Part shown: positions 52,535-60,600 of the stretch, piece by piece
Layout: each line of letters begins with the position of its first letter
Position numbering within the stretch: the stretch's first letter is position 1
Assembly: GCA_045632125.1 (NCBI GenBank)
Contig: JAZQWC010000083.1
Coordinates: 8,811 to 72,810 of the forward strand
Length of the DNA stretch: 64,000 nt
Source of the DNA: CALWPV01 sp045632125
Lineage (GTDB): Bacteria > Bacillota > Clostridia > Lachnospirales > Bianqueaceae
Reading direction: 5' to 3'
The notes under the pieces: generated by a model
What the model was told of the DNA's origin: nothing
What the model saw: only the letters and a program-made list of their open reading frames with translations
Database searches by the model: none
Translations under genes and position numbers: made by a program

Positions 52535-53050
52535 TTATTGCAAGTGCAACTCTTTAATAATCATATCTGCACACTCAGTTGAACTGTACAAACTTGTATC
52601 TACTCTCATAGAATACTTGATATTTTGTGCCATCAACTCGTATTGCTCCTCTGATTGACTCTCGTATCGATCACCGCGAATCATGTTTCTTTTTCGGCAT
52701 AGATCCAGAGGACAATATACCTCGACTATATCCAGCGGATTGTCTTTTAATATATCCACTAACTGCTGATAATGAGGACGGATCTCTTCTCTTTCGACTA
52801 ATATTCCATCTATTAAAACATTCTTACCCATATCTGAAAAGAGTTTTGCTGTATGATACATCATAATGATTACTTCACTCAGGTATTTCCAATAGTTTTC
52901 ACGCAGGAATTTTTCTCCCACCATCTCTTGGAACAAATCATTCGCAACAACATGGAAAAACACATCATCACGATCCTGAATTGCCTCAACTATCGACGTT
53001 TTACCTGCACTTGTGACCCCATTCAAAAAAATAATACGTCCTTTTTCCAC
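52535..53050 (-). CDS. Chloramphenicol phosphotransferase-like P-loop kinase
   Basis: The protein starts with the P-loop FLNGVTSAGKTSIVEAI and resembles the CPT family, small-molecule kinases that include chloramphenicol phosphotransferase; VANDLFQEMV, VLIDGILVE and VEVYCPLDLCRKRNMIRGDR (in pieces) match its later motifs. The antibiotic role is not supported by context. I prefer the GTG at 53050, 6 bases after GAGGAG, giving 171 residues; the ATG at 53077 has no ribosome binding site. Confidence 0.75.
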   Translation of the reverse strand: MEKGRIIFLNGVTSAGKTSIVEAIQDRDDVFFHVVANDLFQEMVGEKFLRENYWKYLSEVIIMMYHTAKLFSDMGKNVLIDGILVEREEIRPHYQQLVDILKDNPLDIVEVYCPLDLCRKRNMIRGDRYESQSEEQYELMAQNIKYSMRVDTSLYSSTECADMIIKELHLQ

Positions 53051-53101
53051 GTTTTTCTCCTCATAATACCTTTTCATCTAGTGTTCTTATATATCACCAG
53101 C

Positions 53102-53641
53102 TTATAAAATATATTCCATTTGTACATCCTCAGGCTCAGCTTCTGCTTTTGCCTGATTGATTTCCATAGCATCTATGCAGCCCATCTTTCGATACGCTGC
53201 CTGGCTTTCTTTTGAAGAATTGGCTGAAATGTACAACTTCTGTGCTCCGTTCTTTTTGGCAGTTTCGCAAGCTAGTCTAAAAAGCTCTTTTCCAATGCCA
53301 CAGCCACGATAGGGTTCTGAAATATGAAACAGAGGAAGGTTCGTATATTGATTGTTGCTGCCAAAGATCTCGTTGGACACTACAATATATCCAACGACCT
53401 TTCCTTCACACAAAGCGCCATATGCAAAACCATTTTCCTTAAGCACTTTTAGGATTTTTCGCGCTACTTCTTGTCGCTGCTTCAAATCCCACTCATACAC
53501 ATAATCCTCCGGCATTAAAACATATTCATTATCGATATTTTTCCTCCAACGCTCTGTTACCACTTGATGGCGCAGAAAATCATCTAATGAATTTTCATTG
53601 AAATTATTCTCGGTTAAAAAGGCATATGTGATTGTATTCAT
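53102..53641 (-). CDS. GNAT-family N-acetyltransferase
   Basis: A 179-residue acetyltransferase with the core VGYIVVSNEIFG, the CoA-binding EPYRGCGIGKELFRLACE (R/QxxGxG/A as RGCGIG) and KLYISANSSKESQAAYRKMG. It resembles the YvbK/PanZ-like GNATs; substrate unknown. AAGGAG lies 11 bases before the ATG. Confidence 0.87.
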   Translation of the reverse strand: MNTITYAFLTENNFNENSLDDFLRHQVVTERWRKNIDNEYVLMPEDYVYEWDLKQRQEVARKILKVLKENGFAYGALCEGKVVGYIVVSNEIFGSNNQYTNLPLFHISEPYRGCGIGKELFRLACETAKKNGAQKLYISANSSKESQAAYRKMGCIDAMEINQAKAEAEPEDVQMEYIL

Positions 53642-53675
53642 AGCGATTCTAACTCCTTTACAATTATATACTATC

Positions 53676-54152
53676 TCACTTCAAATCGCAGACCATGATA
53701 TATTCTTCTTCATGCTCATTTAACACTTCAAATCCAACCTTCAGGTACATTTGAACTGCATAATTTGCTTTCTGTACCGATAACGATGCTTTCTCATACC
53801 CTCTCTGTTTTAGTTCACACAACATTCTTCGCATCAATGCTGTTCCGATTCCGTAACCTCTATACTCTTTATATAAAGAAATAGCAAAAGAAGGAACACC
53901 ATCTTCGATATGACCATAATCATTCATGACTCGCACCCAAACGGCGCCAACTACTTTTCCTCCGACCTCAGCCAAAAAACAAATATCGTCCTTTTCCTTA
54001 CCAAAATCCGCTACATAGACTTGCAGTTCCGGTAAGTTGATGATCGATCTTTCCGGCGGCTGTGTTGCATTTGGTATGAAAATTGCTTCATAAAGAAAAT
54101 CGTCTAGTATAGAATACTCTGTTTGATTGATTTCACGAATTATATATTCCAT
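53676..54152 (-). CDS. GNAT-family N-acetyltransferase
   Basis: A 158-residue acetyltransferase with VVGAVWVRVMN, SLYKEYRGYGIGTALMRRML (CoA-binding RGYGIG) and YAVQMYLKVGFEV, as in RimI-like enzymes. The start is either the ATG at 54152 or a TTG at 54158; AGGG lies 8 bases before the ATG, which I prefer. Its start lies next to the stop of the LUD-domain gene (54155), so they are co-transcribed. Confidence 0.85.
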   Translation of the reverse strand: MEYIIREINQTEYSILDDFLYEAIFIPNATQPPERSIINLPELQVYVADFGKEKDDICFLAEVGGKVVGAVWVRVMNDYGHIEDGVPSFAISLYKEYRGYGIGTALMRRMLCELKQRGYEKASLSVQKANYAVQMYLKVGFEVLNEHEEEYIMVCDLK

Positions 54153-54154
54153 CC

Positions 54155-54760
54155 TCAATACCCTAAGTTTTCAGCAATCAGTACGACTTCGATATCGGTA
54201 CCCATAGGTTTCTCCCACAGCACTGAAAGACCGCGACAAATTCTATCTTTGCTATTACAATCATAGCACCGATCCGCATTCACAGCACAAGGCGTGTTCA
54301 TTCCCAATCGCTTTGCATTCAGTGGTGATGCGACGTTTCTTGCTCGATACAGGGCACTATCATAATCCTTCGCAATCTTGTTCTGTCCTACTACCAGATA
54401 TACCTTTTTATGTCCATAGAAAATAGAAGCAACTCTGTTTCCGGTTCCATCGATATTGATGATCTCACCGCTTTCAGCAAGGCCATTGACAGAAGACACA
54501 TAAACTTCAGCCGCATTCGCTTTCATGCGAACCTCCTGACTGGTCTTATCCTTCGGCATTCTCTGATGCCAAGTCACCTCGTTATGAGCCTCCAGCTTTT
54601 CATACAATCCCATTTGCTCCAGTGTAACAGACCCGCCAAAGCCAACCGTAGTCTGGTCGATTTGTTCATTCAAATATGCAGTCGCTGCTTCTACATTTTC
54701 AAAACAAGTAACCGTAAAGCCTCTGTTTATCAAATTATTACGAACTACATCCATCATCAT
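54155..54760 (-). CDS. LUD-domain (LutC-like) protein
   Basis: The 201-residue protein has the lactate-utilisation domain: TVGFGGSVTLEQMGL (about 38-52), NIDGTGNRVASIFYGHKKVYLVVG in two runs, and a C-terminal CYDCNSKDRICRGLSVL cluster. LutC is one of three parts of an L-lactate oxidation complex, but LutA and LutB are absent here; stand-alone LUD proteins are common in clostridia and have no assigned role. The cysteines may bind a metal or cluster. Confidence 0.85.
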   Translation of the reverse strand: MMMDVVRNNLINRGFTVTCFENVEAATAYLNEQIDQTTVGFGGSVTLEQMGLYEKLEAHNEVTWHQRMPKDKTSQEVRMKANAAEVYVSSVNGLAESGEIINIDGTGNRVASIFYGHKKVYLVVGQNKIAKDYDSALYRARNVASPLNAKRLGMNTPCAVNADRCYDCNSKDRICRGLSVLWEKPMGTDIEVVLIAENLGY

Positions 54761-54772
54761 TGCATTCTCCTC

Positions 54773-55948
54773 TCACCATTGCTTAGGGAAATATAGCTTA
54801 TTCTTCTTTTCAAATTTTTTATCAAAGACCTCAAGCTCTTCAGCGGGTAAATTAAAGAACACCTCCGCCTCATGAAATTCCCCCTGAATACCATTCAAGG
54901 CTCCCTCCTGCAGTTCATAGGCCATGAATGCAGGGAAGGTTTTACCGCCATCTACTGTTAATCCAAAGTCTCCGGCAGGCTTATAACCAAACCTGGGATA
55001 ATATGTAGGAACACCGGTAATAATGATGGCCGGGTATCCCGCTTCCTTCGCCAATTTATGAGTCTCTTCCATCAGCATTGCGCCAACACCGCAGCCCTTC
55101 CATTTAGGAGCAACGGCCAAAGGACCAAAGGAAAGAACTTCATGCTTCTGTGTACCGTCATCTACCCATGCCTTAGCAAAGCAAATTGCTCCGGCAATTT
55201 CACCGTCCACTAGCAAAATACGGCTCAGCTCCGGCAGATATACTTCGCTGTTACGCAGCTTATGCACTAGCAGATGCTCATCACAGCCCTGTCTGAATTT
55301 GTTCCAGAACGCATCTCTCACCATTGCTTCCACAGCATGATATTCCTCAGGACGCTCCTGTCGGATCTCCACATTTTCACGCTTCAATGTGGTTCGCTTT
55401 GGAAACCACGCAAGTTCAATACGTACTTCTTTTCGCTCTAAATCCTGGTTATTATAACAACAGGTATCCAGGCCCATCAGTGTAAAGCCTTCGTGCAAAT
55501 AGAAACCGATGGCATTCACATTGCAGGACTGGGTCTCTAACATGATAGCCCTTCGATTTTCGAGTCTGGCCTGCTCCTTGGCAACCTCCATCAATGCATG
55601 ACCTACGCCCTTTTTCTGCCACGCAGGATCTACCCATAGCTCCGTCACTCGTAAGCGATTGGACCATTCTTCCGGGCAAGTTTCGATGGCAGCCACTAAT
55701 CTTTCGCCGTCTACCACACCCCAGGCGCAGGCTCCCGGCCAAAATTCCTGATACAGCTTATCTGGAAAGTCGTACTCTTCACCGTTATGTGTCACGGGCT
55801 TATCGAAATCTTTGAGTTCAATGTTCACGGCAAAGCCGGTCGGTTTTTGATCGATCACCACGTCATAGTATTGAGTGGTGGTGTAATCGATTGGAATAAT
55901 TTGATTCTGCCATTTTTCTTTAGGTAAATGTATGATTTGATAGTCCAT
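54773..55948 (-). CDS. Tandem GNAT acetyltransferase (two domains)
   Basis: This 391-residue protein holds two GNAT domains. The first (about 60-165) has LWVDPAWQKKGVGHALMEVA (QKKGVG), the second (about 195-345) has LAVAPKWKGCGVGAMLMEET (KGCGVG) and ITGVPTYYPRFGYKPA, a form typical of YhbS-like enzymes. The two are not obviously duplicates of each other, so they may act on different amines or one may be regulatory. It starts AAGGAG-spaced just 3 bases after the upstream GNAT gene ends. Confidence 0.88.
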   Translation of the reverse strand: MDYQIIHLPKEKWQNQIIPIDYTTTQYYDVVIDQKPTGFAVNIELKDFDKPVTHNGEEYDFPDKLYQEFWPGACAWGVVDGERLVAAIETCPEEWSNRLRVTELWVDPAWQKKGVGHALMEVAKEQARLENRRAIMLETQSCNVNAIGFYLHEGFTLMGLDTCCYNNQDLERKEVRIELAWFPKRTTLKRENVEIRQERPEEYHAVEAMVRDAFWNKFRQGCDEHLLVHKLRNSEVYLPELSRILLVDGEIAGAICFAKAWVDDGTQKHEVLSFGPLAVAPKWKGCGVGAMLMEETHKLAKEAGYPAIIITGVPTYYPRFGYKPAGDFGLTVDGGKTFPAFMAYELQEGALNGIQGEFHEAEVFFNLPAEELEVFDKKFEKKNKLYFPKQW

Positions 55949-55951
55949 TTT

Positions 55952-56500
55952 TTATAACTCCTTATTTAATAAAGAATACAAGACAATATCTTCGTAATGG
56001 CCGTCTTTTCCAAGAAAATAATCTTTTAGTATACCTTCCTTTTGCATTCCCAGTTTTTGCATCACACGTTCTGAGGCTATATTCTTTACACAGCATTTTG
56101 CCTGAATTCGATGTACCCCTACTTCTTTCAGCAAAAACTGCAAAATTGCATGAGCTGCTTCTGTCGCGTAACCTCGGCCCCAAAACAGACTACCAATCTT
56201 CCAGCTAACTTCACACCGATTATTGCGATTAGAGAAATCGTCTGCATAAATTTCTCCCATAACCTTTCCACTGTCTTTCTCGATAATCGCCCAATAATAC
56301 GTTTCTAAACTAGCGTAGACTTCCTCTGCCCCTGACAACCACTCTTCAATTTCTTTCCGTGATTGCACCTCCATGCTGATCCACTGAAACACGTTTGCAT
56401 CTGCTGCCCAATTGTTCAGACAGCTTTCCGCATCCTCTGAGTGAAATGGTCGTAGTATCAGACGATTCGTTTCCAGAATTTGAGTTCCTTTATGTTGCAT
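55952..56500 (-). CDS. RimJ/RimL-type N-acetyltransferase
   Basis: The 182-residue protein has the RimJ/RimL start TNRLILRPFHSEDAESCLNNW, the CoA-binding LFWGRGYATEAAHAILQF (GRGYAT) and the end RIQAKCCVKNIASERVMQKLGMQ. Members acetylate N-termini of ribosomal proteins or other amines. Part of the GNAT run. Confidence 0.92.
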   Translation of the reverse strand: MQHKGTQILETNRLILRPFHSEDAESCLNNWAADANVFQWISMEVQSRKEIEEWLSGAEEVYASLETYYWAIIEKDSGKVMGEIYADDFSNRNNRCEVSWKIGSLFWGRGYATEAAHAILQFLLKEVGVHRIQAKCCVKNIASERVMQKLGMQKEGILKDYFLGKDGHYEDIVLYSLLNKEL

Positions 56501-56520
56501 TTAACTCTCTCTTTCTAAAT

Positions 56521-57531
56521 CTATCTTTTGATTCTATATTCCTGCTGCACGATTGGTTGTCCTGTAAAACAATCGGTCTCAACATCATTCTCTAAATCAG
56601 CACGTCGTATAAAACCAATCTTCTGCAGCATCCGCTGACTGGCCGCATTGGTTTCAAAACATCCGGCCGATATTTCCTGATACCCACAGATGTCAAACAA
56701 ATACTGCAATGCCAGCTTATAAGCCAATGTTCCGATCCCTTGATTTCGATATTTTTTATAGATCCAGATGGCAAGATCCGGACAGGTTTCATCCAACCCC
56801 AGCCGTAGTGTTCCCATGCGGCTACCGGTTTTCTTGTCTATGACTGTGACCCAGAATTTAAATCTAGGAAAGTCAGCCGTTGTTTGCTTGCAGAACTCCT
56901 CAAATGTTTGTTGAAATCTTCCGTTATATGCTTTTTGAGTATCTATGTCCTGCCAGCATTCATACATATCGGCGTGATCTTCTTCTGTATACTGCCGCAA
57001 TTGTATAATATCATTTTCGATCATGATCATGTTTTTATGTTCCACTTTCATCAGATATCTCGCCCCTTTTTCAGTCTTTTCATATTCTTTAAAGCCACAG
57101 CCTATAAATAGCTTCAGTGAACCTATATTATATGAATAAATCTCGTTAACATAGATTGTATCATATCCAAGCATCTTAGCTCGCTGCACCAGTTTGACAA
57201 TTACTTTTCGACCAATTCCTTTACCGCGATATTCAGGCCTTCCAATCACAATGGGCATATCCTGCTGCCAGAAGGTTACATCGCCGATGGGCTCGTATCC
57301 TTGTTCATTTTTCACTTCGATAAAGTATAATTCCCCTCTTGCATCAAGGTAACGATACATTCTTCCCAGTCGATCCAGATCATACGGCTCATATACTCCA
57401 TCCACCAGCATTAGGGTTTCTTCATCCTGGTACCATTCTAAAGCGAAGTCATGGTTTCCATCATATTTTCTAAGCCGCAGCTGATCATCAATTTGTATAA
57501 TATCAGGCTGTATTACATTTTCGATTGGCAT
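56521..57531 (-). CDS. Tandem GNAT acetyltransferase (two domains)
   Basis: This 336-residue protein holds two GNAT domains: the first with PIVIGRPEYRGKGIGRKVIV (RGKGIG) and SYNIGSLKLFIGCGF, the second with LAIWIYKKYRNQGIGTLAYK (RNQGIG) and FETNAASQRMLQKIGF. The second is of the RimJ/RimL kind. I start at the ATG at 57531, 6 bases after GGGGGTG; a GTG at 57540 overlaps that site. It is the first gene of the GNAT run and is divergent from the GH127 gene across the CTACATGG array. Confidence 0.88.
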   Translation of the reverse strand: MPIENVIQPDIIQIDDQLRLRKYDGNHDFALEWYQDEETLMLVDGVYEPYDLDRLGRMYRYLDARGELYFIEVKNEQGYEPIGDVTFWQQDMPIVIGRPEYRGKGIGRKVIVKLVQRAKMLGYDTIYVNEIYSYNIGSLKLFIGCGFKEYEKTEKGARYLMKVEHKNMIMIENDIIQLRQYTEEDHADMYECWQDIDTQKAYNGRFQQTFEEFCKQTTADFPRFKFWVTVIDKKTGSRMGTLRLGLDETCPDLAIWIYKKYRNQGIGTLAYKLALQYLFDICGYQEISAGCFETNAASQRMLQKIGFIRRADLENDVETDCFTGQPIVQQEYRIKR

Positions 57532-57629
57532 GCATGTCACCCCCTATGGTATTTACCTTACATGACCTTCGGTTCTTTGTCAAGGGAAGAAACAGTTCTA
57601 AAATGAATATGCCAGAACCAAAGCTGTTC

Positions 57630-58022
57630 CTACATGGACAATCCTTTAAAACTAATCTTCCATTTAGTCATTTTGAAAATGCCTACATGGTCATATTAGA
57701 TAGAATTAGGTACCCAAAAGTCAAAACACTCAATGTCTTCATGGTTCAAGTCACTAAAATGAAATACCATATAGTAAAAAAGAAAATGTCTACATACTGT
57801 TACCCTTTACACAACGATACCATGTAGTAGTGTCTACATGGTATCGTTAACTTCAAACCGTACACCATGGTGCAAATTGAAAATTGACTACATGGTACTG
57901 CTACTATGAGGTAATACCCATAAAGCAATGACTACTTGGTATGCCAATCTGAATACCTGATCCATGTAGTCATTCGCAATTTGTCTTTCTGGTAATTACC
58001 TATTCAAACTCGTACCATGTAG
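57630..58022. repeat. Array of CTACATGG/CCATGTAG words in both orientations
   Basis: The 586-base gap between the divergent GNAT and GH127 genes has no convincing gene. CTACATGG occurs at 57630, 57683, 57834 and 57888; CCATGTAG at 57820, 57962 and 58015; one-base variants CTACTTGG (57932), CCATTTAG (about 57660) and CCATATAG (about 57768). Several copies extend to GACTACATGGTAC. Pairs form hairpins: 57813-57848 (perfect 15-bp stem, 6-base loop) and 57928-57973 (11 of 12). The 14-base words at 57885-57898 and 58012-58025 are exact complements. Steps of 53-54 bases recur (57630-57683, 57834-57888, 57962-58015). Confidence 0.87.
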
Positions 58023-58077
58023 TCACCCTCCCCAAAAACCGAAATTGTCAATCAATAATGCTTTTTTCCCTCATCTA

Positions 58078-58086
58078 TGCTATAAT
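58078..58086 (+). promoter_or_regulatory. Extended -10 promoter of the GH127 gene
   Basis: TGCTATAAT (TG at 58078-58079, TATAAT at 58081-58086) lies about 30 bases before the start codon and 56 bases after the last CCATGTAG word. No good -35 is seen, so an activator bound to the array could be needed. Confidence 0.5.
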
Positions 58087-58117
58087 CAATCTAAATTATA
58101 TTAGTGAGGTATCCCCA

Positions 58118-59929
58118 ATGAAAACCTGGAATCTATATACATCAAAAGAAATCAAACCCGCCGGCTGGCTGCGTCGCCAGCTTGAAATTCAGGCAGAAAG
58201 CCTCAGCGGCAATTTGGACAAGATCTGGCCCGATATCCGTGACAGCGCCTGGATCGGCGGCACCGCCGAAGGCTGGGAGCGCGTTCCCTACTGGCTGGAT
58301 GGTTTCATCCCGCTGGCCTATCTGTTGGAAAACGAGGACATGATTGCCCGCGCAAAGCGTTACATCGACTGCATCGTAGACTCTCAGAAGCCCGATGGCT
58401 GGCTCTGCCCCTGCAGCGACGACGCCCGCTCCACCTATGATACCTGGGCCGTACAGCTGATCACCAAGGTTTTGACTGTATACTACGAGTGCTCCGGCGA
58501 CGAGCGCATTCCCAATGTGATCTACCGTGCGCTGCGTAACTACTACGATCTTCTTCAAAGCGGCGCCATTCGCCTGTTCAACTGGGGCAAATTCCGCTGG
58601 TACGAAGGCTACATCGCCATCGATTTTACCTATCGTCGAACTCCCGAGGCATGGCTGCTTAACCTGGCGCGCATCCTCAAAGAACAGGGTGCCGATTACA
58701 ACGAATTCGTAGACCTATGGAAACGTCCCCTGAACAAATGGACCTTCGAGACCCATATTGTAAACCTGGGCATGATGCTGAAGCATGAGGCTGTAGTTTC
58801 CGGTCTGCTGGATACCGAATACACCGATAACGCTGAACATCTGCATACTATTCTTTCCCAATACAATGGCACGCCGGTTGGCCTATTCACCGGTGATGAA
58901 TGTCTGTCCGGTCTCAGCCCCATCCAAGGCACCGAGCTCTGTGCCGTTGTGGAGCAAATGTATTCCTATGAACTGCTGTATGCCTGCACCGGCGATGCCA
59001 AGTGGGCTGAGCGTCTAGAACTTCTGGCGTTTAACGCCCTGCCTGCCACCATTAGCGACGATATGTGGGCTCACCAGTATGTGCAAATGAGCAATCAGAT
59101 CGCCTGCCAAAAGTTCCCCGGCAAATCCCTGTTCCGCACCAACAACAGCGAAGCCCATTTGTTTGGCCTGGAGCCCAACTTCGGTTGCTGCACCGCCAAC
59201 TTCAATCAGGGTTGGCCGAAATTGGCGCTATCCGCCTTCATGCATCAAGGCGACACTGTGATCAACGTGCTGCCCGTTGCCTCTGTCCTGAAAACCGCAG
59301 ACAAATCCATTCAGCTCGAAACCAACTATCCCTTCGAAAACACCTTCACTTACACCATCGAAGCGACCCGTCCCTTCGAATTCAAGATCCGCATTCCCTC
59401 CTTTGCCGAGAAGTTCATGATCAACGGTCAAGTTTTCAGCGGAGCTGAAGCTTCCTTTACCATTGCCGCCGGTGACAAGCAGGTAATCACCATGAGTTTC
59501 GAAACCACTCCGCACTTTGTGGAGCGGCCTTATGAACTGACCACCGTGCAAATGGGTTCACTGGTGTTCTCAGTGCCGATCGCCTATGATAAGAAGATGC
59601 TCGAATACGAGAAGAATGGCGTGGTGCGCAAGTTCCCCTACTGCGATTACGAATATATTCCTACTTCCGATTGGAACTATGCTTACTGCAGCAATGACCT
59701 GTGCGCAGAGCGCAAAGAAGTTGACGCAATTCCCTTCTCTTCTGAGCGTCCGCCAGTTGTCATTAAAACGCAGGTTCAGAAGATCGATTGGGGATTGGCC
59801 GATGGTTACGAGACCGTGTGTGCCAAGGTTCCCGAATCTCGCGAGCCAATCAGCGAAGCCCAAGAGATCGAGCTGTATCCCTATGGCTGTGCTAAACTAA
59901 GAATGACGGAAATACCGAAGATTAGATAA
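58118..59929 (+). CDS. GH127-like beta-L-arabinofuranosidase
   Basis: The 603-residue, signal-less protein is of the GH127/DUF1680 type, which removes beta-L-arabinofuranose from plant glycoprotein sugars. Seen: VPYWLDGFIPLAYLLE, the Cys-rich zinc site region with GLEPNFGCCTANFNQGWPKL (catalytic Cys in GCC), and the C-terminal beta-rich part. The Glu-Cys-Cys-Cys zinc set is only partly confirmed by eye. The start at 58118 follows GTGAGGT by 8 bases; a longer reading from 58058 has no ribosome binding site. The gene is visibly GC-richer than its neighbours. Confidence 0.88.
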   Translation: MKTWNLYTSKEIKPAGWLRRQLEIQAESLSGNLDKIWPDIRDSAWIGGTAEGWERVPYWLDGFIPLAYLLENEDMIARAKRYIDCIVDSQKPDGWLCPCSDDARSTYDTWAVQLITKVLTVYYECSGDERIPNVIYRALRNYYDLLQSGAIRLFNWGKFRWYEGYIAIDFTYRRTPEAWLLNLARILKEQGADYNEFVDLWKRPLNKWTFETHIVNLGMMLKHEAVVSGLLDTEYTDNAEHLHTILSQYNGTPVGLFTGDECLSGLSPIQGTELCAVVEQMYSYELLYACTGDAKWAERLELLAFNALPATISDDMWAHQYVQMSNQIACQKFPGKSLFRTNNSEAHLFGLEPNFGCCTANFNQGWPKLALSAFMHQGDTVINVLPVASVLKTADKSIQLETNYPFENTFTYTIEATRPFEFKIRIPSFAEKFMINGQVFSGAEASFTIAAGDKQVITMSFETTPHFVERPYELTTVQMGSLVFSVPIAYDKKMLEYEKNGVVRKFPYCDYEYIPTSDWNYAYCSNDLCAERKEVDAIPFSSERPPVVIKTQVQKIDWGLADGYETVCAKVPESREPISEAQEIELYPYGCAKLRMTEIPKIR

Positions 59930-59947
59930 ATTCTACATAATAAATCA

Positions 59948-59971
59948 AGGCCTGTCGAATCTGGCAGGCCT
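59948..59971. terminator. Hairpin between the GH127 and phosphoesterase genes
   Basis: AGGCCTG and CAGGCCT form a 7-bp stem around a 10-base loop between convergent genes, with ATTTATTT on the plus side. Confidence 0.65.
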
Positions 59972-59980
59972 CATTTATTT

Positions 59981-60598
59981 CTATTCAGTTTTTGATTCTT
60001 GGCGGGTCTTCTCTCCATAATTCGGCCGCACCGTCTTCCCCTGCTGCAATATCTCATCCAGCGTTACCGGTTCATAGTTCCAATACATGCAACCCACATT
60101 ATACACCTCGCCCGGAAATCCCATTTCATTCAGCTTCTCCGTCATGTCTACTTCAACATCCGCCTCATCGGTGAAATGAGAATGCCCATGCAGATGAATC
60201 GCACCGCTGAAATGGCCGTTGTACATTGGAATATAATAATGGCTCAGTATACAGCGCCGCTTCGTGCCATCAGCCAGCGAAACCCGGATATCATCATAAT
60301 CCTTAACGGTCGCTAAAGCATTCTTGGAAGCGGCATTTTTTAGGAAGCGATCATGATTTCCTTTGATCAAAATGATCTGACCATTTAATTTCTTGATCAG
60401 TTCCGCAGCTCCATCATTATGACATTGCCAGATCATATCGCCCAGCACATATACTAAGTCGCCCTTCCCTACCTTAGCATTCCACCGACGAATCAGCTCT
60501 TCATCCATTTCTTCTACGTTCGCAAAGGGTCTGCCATCCAATTTGATCACGTTTTCATGACCAAAATGCAGATCCGCAGTAAAAAATACTTTTGACAT
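59981..60598 (-). CDS. Calcineurin-like metallophosphoesterase
   Basis: The 205-residue protein has all phosphoesterase motifs: ADLHFGHENVI, LGDMIW, KGNHDRF, SHYYIPM and HGHSHF, the ligands of a two-metal site. Such small stand-alone phosphoesterases act on phosphodiesters or nucleotides; the substrate is unknown. I start at the ATG at 60598, 7 bases after GGAGG. That site lies over the stop of aroA, so the gene is coupled to aroA. Confidence 0.9.
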   Translation of the reverse strand: MSKVFFTADLHFGHENVIKLDGRPFANVEEMDEELIRRWNAKVGKGDLVYVLGDMIWQCHNDGAAELIKKLNGQIILIKGNHDRFLKNAASKNALATVKDYDDIRVSLADGTKRRCILSHYYIPMYNGHFSGAIHLHGHSHFTDEADVEVDMTEKLNEMGFPGEVYNVGCMYWNYEPVTLDEILQQGKTVRPNYGEKTRQESKTE

Positions 60599-60600
60599 AG

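Noticed and set aside
57525..57827. Plus-strand reading frame of about 100 codons inside the CTACATGG array
   Set aside because: It overlaps the start of the GNAT gene, has no ribosome binding site, shows no family resemblance and is interrupted by the inverted words.
57630..58025. CRISPR array reading of the CTACATGG region
   Set aside because: Copies are short, in both orientations and unevenly spaced; no cas genes are near.
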